Assembly: GCF_021869765.1 (NCBI RefSeq)
Contig: NZ_CP084580.1
Location: 4,402,001-4,466,000, forward strand
Length of the DNA stretch: 64,000 nucleotides
Source: Chryseobacterium sp. MEBOG06
GTDB taxonomy: Bacteria > Bacteroidota > Bacteroidia > Flavobacteriales > Weeksellaceae
Reading direction: 5' to 3'
Shown here: one piece after another, positions 14,200 through 24,400 of the stretch
How the letters are laid out: each line of letters starts with the position of its first letter
Position numbering within the stretch: the first letter of the stretch is position 1
Notes under the pieces: generated by a model
What the model saw: the letters and a program-made list of their open reading frames with translations, nothing else
Databases searched by the model: none
What the model was told of the DNA's origin: nothing
Translations under genes and position numbers: made by a program

Positions 14200-17165
14200 A
14201 TTTTAATTAGTATTTTAATGATGGTTCCTTTTGGGTTATTTTTATGAAAAAGCATTTCAGAATTAATTTTTCTCATCAGCTGAACAACCATATGCAGACC
14301 TAATCCGTAATTTTTAAACATCAGATGTTCATGATCTTTTTTCTTAAAAAGCCTGGAATAGTAAGTTATCTGCTCGTCAGACATTCCATTTCCGGTATCA
14401 GTAATTGAGACTTCCAAATGAGATGCTGTACGACAAGAGGTAATAATAATTTCTCCATCTGAAGTATTTTTTACTGCATTATCTATAATATTGTGAAAAA
14501 CAGTAAGAAGAATATTTTTATTAAGCTGTATTTTCTGATGATGATCACAAAAATTATAAATAAACGTGTTTTTCTGCACCGCAATTTCTTCAAACAGCAA
14601 TCTTTTAGTTTCGACAAGATCATAGACCGCATATTCTTCTATTGATGTATTTTCCTGTTTGTAAAGTTCTGTGTATTCTTTAAGACTTAAAGTGAATTTG
14701 TATAGCTGCTCCGAAGTTTTATAAATACTGTCAAAATATTTTTTCTGAACCTTAGGATCATCTGATTGCGCGAGTTCTTGGGAAAGAAGTGAAATAAATT
14801 TTACAGGTGTGGTAATATCGTGGCTTATACTTTCTACCAGTTTTTTTTGATAGTCGGATTCATTTTCAAGCTTGGTACTGGCTTCCTGTAATGCTTTATC
14901 TTTATGAACGATTGTATTTTTCAGGACTTTATTTTTTAATCTTAAAAAATTGGTTCTGATCTGAATAATCAATATAAAAATTAAAATAATACCGCCAACA
15001 ATCAGGAGCCTGAAAAGTAGGGTCTGATAAAAATAAGCTTCTATTTCTACTGGAAGATTTTTGTAAACAAGCTTGCCATTGTGAGCCGATAAAAATTTTA
15101 TCTGAAGATTATACTTACCCGGGGATATATTAGCCAAATGGAAGGTTTTATCATTCTTAATATTTATCCATGGACTATTTTCATCCTCCACAAGTTTAGC
15201 CTGAAGGTTTATGTTCTCCAAATTGGAATAGTAAGGAAGGTCTATATAAATTTCCGCACTTTTATAGCCGCATTGGAGAAAAAGTTTATTTTTCAGCTGA
15301 AGCATCTTTCCTTTTATTTTTGCTCTTTCCAGGTACACCTCCTGAGCTTTGGGATAGTAAGTTTTAATATTTTGTGGATTAAAGAATACAAATCCTTCCA
15401 TAGAAGGAAATACAAACTGTCCATCTTTCAGCTCATGGGCACAGGGATTCGCACTGCCATTGAATTCATTATTTAAAAACCCATTATTTTTAGTATATCG
15501 GTAATAGGAAACAATCCCTTTTAAAGTTTCTATATAGTGTAACAGGCTTTTCTTGTCCGTTTTAAACAATCCGTTATCAGAGGAGATCCATAAATTGGAG
15601 TTTTTATCTTCCAGGATATAATGAGCATTGGCAAGGAAATCATTTTTATCAGGAGGAACTCTGATCATTTTTTGGTATTTTAATAAATAAATACCTCTAC
15701 CGTAAGTGGTTAGCCATATATTCCCATCCTTTGTTCTTATCATCTGTTTTATGGGAATATTTTTTCCAATCTGCTGTACTATTTTATTCTTAGAAAGAGA
15801 AAAAACATACACTCCACCGCTGCTTCCCAGATAGAGAAGATCTTCACTGTATCTTAAAACAGCATCTATATTGTCTTTACAGGAAATAATCCGGGCGGTT
15901 TTCTTAAAATTGTCATGATTAAATAGATAGAGATAAGATTTTTCTCCTTCTATAACAGAGGCCATATACAATCCTCCGCTCTTATACAGTCCGTCAATTC
16001 CTTTCCCTTTAAAAGTAATAGAATCATACTTTGTAAAACCTGAATTCTTATTCCTTACATGAATGGAGTTGTTTTCCCTATATACAAGATTCCCGGAATC
16101 ATCCTGAAAAATATAACGCTTATCATATGACTGAGGAGCTGAATATATTCTTTGCGAGGTCATATGATAATACCTGATTCCTTCCTGAGTCAGTACAGAA
16201 TTATTTTCATAAGGAATTGCAGCATAGCATACCTCATCCTGATAAGGTATATTTTTTTTCGAAACAGAAAAATCTGAAAGACTGAGAATTTTAAGCCCGT
16301 TGATGGAACTTCCGATATATAATTTATTGTAAATCTCATCATAAAACATAGCTCCGGAAATATCTTTATCAATATCCTTATATTCCAAAAGATAGGTTAG
16401 TTCCAGCTTCCCGGCAGAAAACCGGCTCCTGTATACCTTACCATGACTGATCATAAATACCTGTCCGGTGATCTGCTGCCAGTAGACTTTTGTTTCGGGA
16501 TTTGTATAGAGAGCCGGGGCACTGGTGTAGGAATATTTCCCCTGATACAGGTGAAGAACTTTCTTATTTTCTGCATCAGCAACAAAGACATGATCTCCAT
16601 GAACAAATAAACGCTTTAACTTACTCCTTGGAAATTTAAGGTTTATTTTTAAAGTTTTTTTAGTTTTCTCATCGACATAAATAATACCATTATTTTCAAA
16701 ATAATAAGAACCTGTAGGTACCTGAATAAAGTAAGAGTCTATATAAGAAATAAATCTAACTGTAATATTATTTTTAACAAGCCTCTTATAAATTAAATTA
16801 TTTTTGGAACCTCCAGGATTGAAAATTCCATTAGAAACAATAGTTTCAGGATATCTGCGAGAAATCAGAAGAGCATTTTTTTCGGAGTTATTAAAGACAG
16901 CGATACTATCATTTTTTATATTCCCGTAAAAATCACCAAAACTAAAATTTTTAAAATTGAAATTTTTATATTCTACAAAATTGCTTCCGTCATAACGCAG
17001 GATTCGCCCTTCCATTGAAAGCCAGATGAAACCATATTTGTCTTTTACAATATCCTTGATACTGTTTTGGGGGAGCCCGTTATCCATAGTATACCATTGC
17101 GTAGTATAGCTTTGCCCATAAATGCATAGAGAAAATAAGAGTGAAATAAAATATACAGGCTTCAT
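14196..17165 (-). CDS. Sensor histidine kinase with propeller (Reg_prop/Y_Y_Y) sensor
   Basis: A 989-aa membrane sensor. A signal peptide (to about residue 18) leads to a large periplasmic region of beta-propeller repeats (QWYTMDNGLPQNSIKDIVKD, YGFIWLSMEGRILRYDG, GNIWLTTYGRGIYLL, SNLWISSDNGLFKTD) and a Y_Y_Y-type domain before the single membrane helix at about 715-735. A dimerisation helix follows with the phospho-accepting His782 (SISHDITTPVKFIS), then the HATPase domain: N box HNIIDNAVKN (891-900), DTGNG (923-927) and GLGL (954-957). Unlike one-protein hybrid HTCS sensors, the response regulator is separate and has a LuxR, not AraC, output. The ligand is unknown. Confidence 0.92.
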   Translation of the reverse strand: MKPVYFISLLFSLCIYGQSYTTQWYTMDNGLPQNSIKDIVKDKYGFIWLSMEGRILRYDGSNFVEYKNFNFKNFSFGDFYGNIKNDSIAVFNNSEKNALLISRRYPETIVSNGIFNPGGSKNNLIYKRLVKNNITVRFISYIDSYFIQVPTGSYYFENNGIIYVDEKTKKTLKINLKFPRSKLKRLFVHGDHVFVADAENKKVLHLYQGKYSYTSAPALYTNPETKVYWQQITGQVFMISHGKVYRSRFSAGKLELTYLLEYKDIDKDISGAMFYDEIYNKLYIGSSINGLKILSLSDFSVSKKNIPYQDEVCYAAIPYENNSVLTQEGIRYYHMTSQRIYSAPQSYDKRYIFQDDSGNLVYRENNSIHVRNKNSGFTKYDSITFKGKGIDGLYKSGGLYMASVIEGEKSYLYLFNHDNFKKTARIISCKDNIDAVLRYSEDLLYLGSSGGVYVFSLSKNKIVQQIGKNIPIKQMIRTKDGNIWLTTYGRGIYLLKYQKMIRVPPDKNDFLANAHYILEDKNSNLWISSDNGLFKTDKKSLLHYIETLKGIVSYYRYTKNNGFLNNEFNGSANPCAHELKDGQFVFPSMEGFVFFNPQNIKTYYPKAQEVYLERAKIKGKMLQLKNKLFLQCGYKSAEIYIDLPYYSNLENINLQAKLVEDENSPWINIKNDKTFHLANISPGKYNLQIKFLSAHNGKLVYKNLPVEIEAYFYQTLLFRLLIVGGIILIFILIIQIRTNFLRLKNKVLKNTIVHKDKALQEASTKLENESDYQKKLVESISHDITTPVKFISLLSQELAQSDDPKVQKKYFDSIYKTSEQLYKFTLSLKEYTELYKQENTSIEEYAVYDLVETKRLLFEEIAVQKNTFIYNFCDHHQKIQLNKNILLTVFHNIIDNAVKNTSDGEIIITSCRTASHLEVSITDTGNGMSDEQITYYSRLFKKKDHEHLMFKNYGLGLHMVVQLMRKINSEMLFHKNNPKGTIIKILIKI

Positions 17166-17360
17166 CCAGTGGGCTACATTAGATTCATGGCAAATATATT
17201 ATAGAAAATCAAAATTATTGTAAATATTTATCCACAATGATGTGAATTTATTTTTACATAATTCTTTATTACTACTTTATCAATTACAGTACATTTGGAA
17301 TAACCAATACTTGTTCTCCATTCCGGCTACTATAATAATCAGGCATATTGCTGGAAGCAC

Positions 17361-17394
17361 AAAAAGATGACCTCCTTCCTTATGAAGAGGTCAT
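17361..17394 (-). terminator. Terminator of the 97-aa XRE gene
   Basis: ATGACCTC (17367-17374) pairs with GAGGTCAT (17387-17394), with five T's on the minus side. Confidence 0.75.
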
Positions 17395-17456
17395 TATTCT
17401 ATATTGTTTACGATTGGGATAATCAAAGTAATGCAAAAACCCGGGTCTGGTCCTCT

Positions 17457-17750
17457 TTATAAATATTCCTTAGGAATTGAAATATTGTTCTTTTTCAAGT
17501 GTTCAAGGAGACTTTGATATTTATCTTCATAACCATCTGTTCCACATTTATGCGATATGCTGCAGATATCGGAAGGCTTGATATCTAAAATATTGGAAAC
17601 TTTCGTAAGTATTTCAATGTTTATTTTCACCTTAGAGTTCTCGATGTCAGAATAAGCCTTCTGTGAAATTCCCATTTCAAAAGCCATATACTCTTGCGTA
17701 AAATCTTTACTCCTACGTATTTTCCTGATATTTTGTCCACACACTTTCAT
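17457..17750 (-). CDS. Small XRE-family regulator (97 aa)
   Basis: One helix-turn-helix domain fills the first 60 residues: NIRKIRRSKDFTQEYMAFEM, then the recognition helix around SQKAYSDIENSKVKIN and SNILDIKPSDI. A 30-residue tail ends ISIPKEYL. It is divergently transcribed from ccoNO across a 185-base region, so it is a possible but unproven regulator of the oxidase genes or of itself. A -7 element TAACTTTG lies at 17807-17814 on its strand. Confidence 0.88.
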   Translation of the reverse strand: MKVCGQNIRKIRRSKDFTQEYMAFEMGISQKAYSDIENSKVKINIEILTKVSNILDIKPSDICSISHKCGTDGYEDKYQSLLEHLKKNNISIPKEYL

Positions 17751-17806
17751 CGTTTTTGTTTTAGTAGTTTTCGGTATATTTTAGAAGATTATCTATTAGC
17801 CTCTAA

Positions 17807-17814
17807 CAAAGTTA
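17807..17814 (-). promoter_or_regulatory. -7 element TAACTTTG of the 97-aa XRE gene
   Basis: Exact TAnnTTTG on the minus strand, 57 bases upstream of the ATG at 17750. No convincing -33 element is visible. Confidence 0.5.
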
Positions 17815-17870
17815 ATAAATACCTTTGGCAAAACATTATACACGTTACATGATATTTATTTTCAACCTGT

Positions 17871-17896
17871 AAAAAGGCCTGAAGTAAGACCTTTTT
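17871..17896 (+). promoter_or_regulatory. Terminator-like hairpin in front of ccoNO
   Basis: AAAAAGGCCT (17871-17880) and AGACCTTTTT (17887-17896) form a 10-bp stem with one mismatch and a 6-base loop, 40 bases before the ccoNO ATG. No + strand gene lies upstream of it for several kilobases. It may be a leader hairpin of the oxidase operon or the relic of a lost gene. Confidence 0.5.
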
Positions 17897-17935
17897 CTAG
17901 AGAAAATATCACTTCGGTAAACACTATTGGAATTT

Positions 17936-20215
17936 ATGGAGACGCAAAAATTTAATTATGACAATAATATTGTCAGAGCATTCCTCTATGCTACTATCGC
18001 ATTTGGACTTGTCGGATTTCTGCTGGGGCTTACAGCCGCATTGATGCTTTTTTATCCTGAACTGCCTGAATTTTTATTCGGTACAGATGATACGACTATT
18101 AAAAGTTTAGCCTCGGGAAATATTCAGGGACTGATCAATACTCAGGGAGCAATGGGCTTTGGAAGGATCAGAATGCTTCACACCAGTGCCGTAATTTTTG
18201 CGTTCGTCTGTAATTCCTTTTTCTGTGGTGCTTACTATAGCATGCAAAGACTGTTAAAAACAAGAATGTACAGTGACACGCTTTCATGGATTCATTTCTG
18301 GTCATGGCAGATTATGATTGTAAGTGTAGTGATCACATTCCTGATGGGAATCAATACGTCTAAAGAATATGCTGAACACGAATGGCCTATAGATATCTTA
18401 ATTGCATTCTCATGGATCATTTTCGGGATCAATATGTTTGGAACAATTGCCAAGAGAAGAGTTAGACATTTATATGTTGCGATCTGGTTCTACATCGCTA
18501 CATGGATTGCAGTGGCAATGCTTCATATCTTCAATAACCTTGAAGTTCCGTTATCTTTCACAAGCTGGAAATCTTATTCTGTATATGCAGGTGTAAAAGA
18601 TGCATTAGTACAATGGTGGTATGGGCACAATGCAGTAGCATTTGTATTAACTACCCCTGTATTAGGTCTTATGTATTACTTTATGCCAAAAGCGGCACAA
18701 CGACCGGTATTCTCATACAAATTATCCATTATTCACTTCTGGTCGTTGATCTTTGTATATCTTTGGGCCGGGCCTCACCACCTGCAGTATACAGCATTAC
18801 CGGCATGGGCTCAGGCAGTAGGAACAGGATTCTCTATTATGCTGATCGCTCCATCTTGGGGAGGTATGCTGAATGGTCTTCTTACTTTAAGAGGAGCATG
18901 GGACAAAGTAAGAGAAAATCCTATTCTGAAATTCTTTGTGGTAGCTATTACCTGCTATGGGATGGCCACTTTTGAAGGTCCTTTATTGGCTACAAAATCT
19001 TTAAATAAAATTGGACACTATACCGACTGGGTTATTGGCCACGTACACTTAGGAGCGCTTGGGTGGAATGGTTTCATGGCATTCGGGGTTATCTATTATC
19101 TGGTTCCGATCATGTGGAGAACACCGCTTTGGTCTAAAAAGTTAGCCAACTGGCACTTCTGGCTGGGAACATTAGGAATTATCTTCTATGCTGTTCCGAT
19201 GTATATCTCAGGATTCACGCAGGGACTGATGTGGAAACAATTCAACCCGGACGGAACTTTATTATGGAAAAACTGGCTGGATACTGTAACAGCAATCATT
19301 CCTTACTTTAAAATGAGATTCGCAGGAGGTATTCTTTATCTGTCAGGAGCAGTCTTAATGGTGATCAACGTCATCAAAACAGTAAAAGCAGGCTCATTCC
19401 AGAAAGAAGTTCCAGCAGAAGCCCCTGCACTGGCGAATATCGGCAGTACAAGAAAAGAAGGTGAAGGTGCTCACTTATGGCTGGAAAGAACACCTACCCT
19501 GCTTTCAATATTAGCTTTCATTACGATAGCAATAGGCGGACTGGTGGAAATTGTTCCTACCTTATCACTTAAGCAAAGTGTTCCAACCATTACTGCTGTA
19601 AAACCATACACTCCGCTGGAGCTTGAAGGAAGAGATTTATATATTCGTGAGGGATGCAACTCATGTCACTCTCAGATGATCAGACCGTTCAGAGATGAGG
19701 TGGTACGATTTGAAGGAAAAAACGGGCAGTACTCTAAAGCCGGTGAGTTCATCTACGACAGACCTTTCTTATGGGGATCTAAAAGAACCGGACCGGATCT
19801 TCACAGAGAAGGGGGCAGGAATCCGGATTCATGGCACTTTAAACATATGTATAACCCAAGAATTACTTCTGCAGGTTCCATTATGCCACGTTTTCCCTGG
19901 TTAATCACCAATAAACTGGACCGTGCTCAGATGGTGGATAAAATGAAACTGATGAAAAATGCATTTGATGTACCGTATACAAAAGCTCAGATTGATTCTG
20001 CCAATTTATGGGCAAATAACCAATCGAAAGCGATTGTACAGAGAATCTACTCAGAAGCTGCGGATGTGAAAGACCAGATGGTAAAGGAAAAATCAGCAAA
20101 AGGAGCTTCTTATATCCCTCTTGAACAAAGAGAAATTGTAGCGATGATCGCCTATCTTCAAAGATTAGGTACCGACATCAAAACAACTCAGATCCAAACA
20201 GCAAGCGTAGAGTAA
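17936..20215 (+). CDS. ccoN: cbb3-type cytochrome c oxidase, fused subunits I and II (CcoN-CcoO)
   Basis: A 759-aa fusion from the ATG at 17936; a TTG at 17927 is rejected. Residues 1 to about 470 are CcoN, with 12 membrane helices, haem and CuB histidines in MLHTSAVIFAFV, WWYGHNAVAFV, GPHHLQYTALP and GHVHLGALGWNG. After a linker and one more helix (about 515-535) comes CcoO, with its haem-binding CNSCH at 574-578, followed by SQMIRPFRDEVVRF and a distal Met in IMPRFPW (near 651). The fusion is common in Bacteroidota. The product reduces oxygen at low tension with electrons from cytochrome c. It is followed by ccoP 19 bases on. Confidence 0.97.
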   Translation: METQKFNYDNNIVRAFLYATIAFGLVGFLLGLTAALMLFYPELPEFLFGTDDTTIKSLASGNIQGLINTQGAMGFGRIRMLHTSAVIFAFVCNSFFCGAYYSMQRLLKTRMYSDTLSWIHFWSWQIMIVSVVITFLMGINTSKEYAEHEWPIDILIAFSWIIFGINMFGTIAKRRVRHLYVAIWFYIATWIAVAMLHIFNNLEVPLSFTSWKSYSVYAGVKDALVQWWYGHNAVAFVLTTPVLGLMYYFMPKAAQRPVFSYKLSIIHFWSLIFVYLWAGPHHLQYTALPAWAQAVGTGFSIMLIAPSWGGMLNGLLTLRGAWDKVRENPILKFFVVAITCYGMATFEGPLLATKSLNKIGHYTDWVIGHVHLGALGWNGFMAFGVIYYLVPIMWRTPLWSKKLANWHFWLGTLGIIFYAVPMYISGFTQGLMWKQFNPDGTLLWKNWLDTVTAIIPYFKMRFAGGILYLSGAVLMVINVIKTVKAGSFQKEVPAEAPALANIGSTRKEGEGAHLWLERTPTLLSILAFITIAIGGLVEIVPTLSLKQSVPTITAVKPYTPLELEGRDLYIREGCNSCHSQMIRPFRDEVVRFEGKNGQYSKAGEFIYDRPFLWGSKRTGPDLHREGGRNPDSWHFKHMYNPRITSAGSIMPRFPWLITNKLDRAQMVDKMKLMKNAFDVPYTKAQIDSANLWANNQSKAIVQRIYSEAADVKDQMVKEKSAKGASYIPLEQREIVAMIAYLQRLGTDIKTTQIQTASVE

Positions 20216-20234
20216 TCATTAAAATTGTATTGTA

Positions 20235-21122
20235 ATGAAAACGAGAACCCCAATTTCAATATATATAGCGACAACGATAGGCTTAACGATTATGGCCTTT
20301 GAAATGTTCGCAAGCGATTCCGGCTACTTTTCTTCTCCATTTTTCTGGGCGTTGATTCTGATTGCCATTATTCTTCTTCTCATCATGAACTCCATTGGAG
20401 ATTTAATTGAGAATGAAAGCTTCAGCCGGTTACCGGAAGAGGAGAAAAAAAAGTACCTGGCAGAAAAAAATATTCCTTATTATCAGAAACTTTGGAACTC
20501 TGCTTTCAAAAAACAATCTGTCACTGAAGAAAAAGATATTCTTATCGACCATGGTTTTGACGGAATCACAGAGCTTGACAACTCTCTTCCTAAATGGTGG
20601 ATCGGCTTGTTCTGGTTCGGTTGCATATTCTGTCTAGTATATTTAACAGCTTTTGCATTTACAGATTATGCTCATCCTGAAGTAGAATATACCAAAAAGG
20701 TCAAGACAATGCTGGCTTCTATTGAAGAGTATGAAAAAACAGCCCCTCAGATCAATCTGGAATCAGCCAAATACAGTGCAGATAATATAGCAGAAGGCCA
20801 GGAACTTTTCAAAACCAACTGTGTAACCTGCCACGGAGATGGGGGAAAGGGAGGTATTGGACCTAATCTTACCGATACTCATTGGATCAACATCAAAGAA
20901 AAAAGTTTGTTTAAAAATGTTTTCTGGATGCTTGAAAACGGCTCCCCAAATAATCCTACGATGAGACCTTTCATTAAAGAAGGAACCATCACAGGAAGAG
21001 ATGCTGAAAAAATTGCAGCTTATATTTATCATATTAACCAGGAAACTTCTCCAATCACAGTAGCTCAAGGAGGTGCTGCTCCTCAGGGAGAAGAGGTGAA
21101 ATGGGAAAACGGAAACAATTAA
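20235..21122 (+). CDS. ccoP: cbb3-type oxidase subunit III (CcoP), single-haem form
   Basis: A 295-aa membrane-anchored cytochrome c. It has two membrane helices (about 8-26 and 33-52), the conserved cbb3 N-terminal region (NESFSRLPEEEKKKYLAEKN, then DGITELDNSLPKWW), a third helix near 121-143 and one cytochrome c domain with CVTCH at 196-200 and a Met ligand likely in PTMRPF. Classical proteobacterial CcoP carries two CxxCH motifs; only one is present. It delivers electrons from soluble cytochrome c to CcoO. It forms an operon with ccoNO. No ccoQ, ccoG, ccoI or ccoS is nearby. Confidence 0.93.
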   Translation: MKTRTPISIYIATTIGLTIMAFEMFASDSGYFSSPFFWALILIAIILLLIMNSIGDLIENESFSRLPEEEKKKYLAEKNIPYYQKLWNSAFKKQSVTEEKDILIDHGFDGITELDNSLPKWWIGLFWFGCIFCLVYLTAFAFTDYAHPEVEYTKKVKTMLASIEEYEKTAPQINLESAKYSADNIAEGQELFKTNCVTCHGDGGKGGIGPNLTDTHWINIKEKSLFKNVFWMLENGSPNNPTMRPFIKEGTITGRDAEKIAAYIYHINQETSPITVAQGGAAPQGEEVKWENGNN

Positions 21123-21154
21123 AATTATTATTATCAACTAAACCACGCCATGCC

Positions 21155-21242
21155 AAGCCCCCTTTACACATACTAACATTTGAATTTTCATTTTTGCTAA
21201 CTATCCTTTTCAACATTAAAAATGATATAAAGGGGGCTTTTT
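21155..21242 (+). terminator. Long-loop terminator after ccoP
   Basis: Perfect 12-bp stem AAGCCCCCTTTA (21155-21166) with TAAAGGGGGCTT (21228-21239), then TTT. The loop is 61 bases, much longer than usual. The rest of 21123-21414 holds the tamB regulatory region. Confidence 0.75.
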
Positions 21243-21334
21243 AACAATAACAATCCTTACCTTGGCTCGTCTTTCTCAACTATTCACTTGACAACTACAC
21301 ACTAAAATTCCATAATAAGACAGCCAAGGCAGGG

Positions 21335-21352
21335 TTTTTGCATTTGCAAAAA
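21335..21352. promoter_or_regulatory. Palindrome, candidate operator upstream of tamB
   Basis: TTTTTGCA-TT-TGCAAAAA: 8-bp perfect arms with a 2-base spacer, 37 bases upstream of the tamB -7 element. The size and symmetry fit a dimeric regulator site; the protein is unknown. Confidence 0.4.
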
Positions 21353-21388
21353 GGTACCACAACAGAGACCAAATAAAAATAGTATTAT

Positions 21389-21396
21389 TATCTTTG
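21389..21396 (+). promoter_or_regulatory. -7 element TATCTTTG of the tamB operon
   Basis: Exact TAnnTTTG. Transcription would start near 21403. The first possible TTG start (21394) lies inside this element, so translation more likely begins at TTG 21415. Confidence 0.6.
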
Positions 21397-21414
21397 TTAC
21401 AAACCATATCGCAT

Positions 21415-24400
21415 TTGAAACTGAAAATCAACACTACAAAACTATTTAGGCGTATTCTAATAACCTTTATTTCTATATTGGTTCTTCTTACCCTGTTGAT
21501 CTTAAGCTTAAGACTCCCTGCTGTCCAAAACTTTATCAAAGACAAACTGATTGTTTATCTTGAGAAAAAAATCAAGACTAAAGTAAGTCTGGAAAGAGTC
21601 TACATCGGATTCCCCAACAGCCTTGTCATGGAGAACCTTTATCTGAAAGGACAGGATGTAGATACCCTTCTGGCAGTCAAAAAACTGGATGTAGGCCTGC
21701 ATATGCTGAAACTCATCAATTCTACGGCAGATATTACTTCTGTGGATATGGAAGGAGCCCGGGCTAATGTAGTACGAAAGCCGGACGGCAAATTCAATTT
21801 TGATTATATTATTGATGCTTTTGCCAGTAATGATAAAGAAGAGAGTCCCTCCAAACCATTTATTATCTCCCTTGATAAAATTAATTTAAAAGATATTGGA
21901 GTCACCTTCAATGACCAACAGTCGAAGAATGATATTAAACTATATTTTAAGTCCTTCGACACCAGAGTCAAAACTTTTGATCTCAATAAAAACAACTATG
22001 CTGTCAATGATATTAATCTTGACGGATTGAAATTAAATTTAAAACAGGGGCTTCTAGAGGAGGTTTCTAAAAAAGTTGAGAAAAAAGTGGATTCACTCAA
22101 TGAAAAAAAACCAATGAACATTGGGTTGAGAGGAATAAAGCTTACCAATTTTGACATTAATTACGGTGATGATAATACTAAAACATTTGCAAAAGTTATA
22201 TTCAAAGAGCTGAGCACAAAAGTGAACAAGCTTGATCTTGAAAACAATGCCTATAATGTTGCCAATGTATTTCTTTCCGGAGCAGATATAGATGCCAATC
22301 TTTATCTCCCGGCTCAAAATGCCAATCCGAAAAAACAAAATGCCCCCGAAGTTTCAAAAGCATCTGAACAGGATAAAGCAATGAAAGTACTTTTAGGGAA
22401 ACTGGTTCTTAATGATGTAAAAGCAACTTACAACAATACTGCCATTGCTCCTACCAAACAGGGAATGGACTTCAATCACCTTAAATTTTCAAAAATGAAT
22501 GTAGAGGTAAGAAGTTTTAAAATGGAGAATAATACCTTTGCAGGGACTGTAAATTCTGCAGAAGTTCAGGAAGCAAGAGGCCTCGATATCCAGAAATTCA
22601 ACACTGATTTTGTCTATGCGGAAAAGGAGGCTTATCTCAAGAGCCTTTATCTTCAGACTCCAAAAACATTACTGCGTGATGAGGTTATTTTAAATTATAA
22701 CTCCATTGATGAACTTACTTCTAATCTTGGTGCAGTAAAAGTTTCAGCTAATATCAAAGACTCTAAAATCGGTTTTTCTGATATTTTAAATCTTGTTCCT
22801 ACTTTAAAAAATACAGTTCCTTTTAATAAGTATCCGAACGCAGTCCTTAACGTGAATGCTAATGTAAAAGGAAGCGTGAATGATCTGTTAATTCAGGATC
22901 TTAAAGTTTCCGGTCTTGACCAGCTAAGAGTATTGGCATCTGGAAAGATTAAAAATGCAATGAATCCTGATCAGCTCTATTACGATTTGAGAATTGCAGA
23001 GTTTTCTTCCAATGCAAAAACCATTTTTAATCTTGTTCCGAAAAATACAATCCCGTCTAACATTTCTCTTCCTTCCAATTTCAGTATCAAAGGAACTGCT
23101 AAAGGAACAACAAAAGTAGTGAATGCAGATCTTAACCTCTACTCTACTCTCGGAAATGCAGCAGTAATTGCCAATGTTGATATGCGAAGAAAAAATCATG
23201 AACTTTATGATGTAAAAGCTAATCTTCAGGGAATACAGATTGGGAAAATTATTCAGAATAAAGATATTGGTCCGGTTACGGCACAGATTTCAGCTAAAGG
23301 AGAAAGTTTTGATTTTAAAAATGCCAATGCCAACTTGAGAGGACACGTTGCTTCTGCCGTTTATAAAGGTTATCGTTATCAAAATATGAATCTGACAGGT
23401 AAGATCAATAAAGGAGCTTATCATGTTATTTTAAATTCAAAAGATCCGAATGCAGATTTACAACTGACTGCTTCCGGTATGTATGATGAAAAAAATCCTA
23501 CCATAAAAGTCAATGGTGAAGTTATCAAACTGGATGTCAATAAGCTTGGTTTCTATGACAAACCTATGATTCTTGCAGGAAAAATTGATGGTGACTTCAC
23601 AAGCCTTGACCCGAATAATCTGAATGGATATTTAAACCTTAAAGATTTTGCATTTTCTGACACCAAAGAAGTTTATCCTGTACAGGAAATCAATCTGAAA
23701 GCATCTTCAACTGCAGATTCTACTCAGATCATTTTCAATTCACAGATTGCTGATGTTGAAATGAAAGGTAAATATAAACTTACTCAAATCTTTGGAGCTT
23801 TAACGAAGACTATCAATCAGTATTATCAATTCCAGAAGCCTGACAAAGCGCAAAAAATTGATCCGGGTCAGCACTTCACCCTTACAGCTAAAGTAAAAAA
23901 TGATGATCTGATCAGAAAGTTTGTTCCGGATCTGAAAAGTTTTGAAACTATCAATTTAACCGGTAACTATGATGCAGATTCCCAAAAAATTGAAATTGAC
24001 GGACAGATTCCGCAATTACTATATGGTGAAAATACCATTGAAAAAGGAGTATTAAAAGTAACCAATGAAAATCAGGCGCTGCAATACAGTCTGAATGTAG
24101 CCGCTTTAAAAAGCTCCAGTTTTTCCTTAAATAAAGTCAATATTGACGGTGATGTAGCCAATAATATCATCAATTATAATATTACCACCAAGGATGAAAA
24201 AGATGCTACCCAGTTCCTTATTGCAGGGAATGCAAAATCTTTAAATGATATTACTGAAATATCATTGAATCCTAATGGCTTAAAACTAAACTATGCCGAC
24301 TGGAATGTTGCCGAAAATAATAAAATCCAGATCAGTAATAAAGGGATTCTGGCTGACAATTTCATTCTGTCTAATGGAGAAAGCGAAATTGCCATTCAAT

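Noticed and set aside
17927..17935. TTG start of ccoNO at 17927
   Set aside because: An ATG nine bases on gives the more likely start; no support for the three extra residues.
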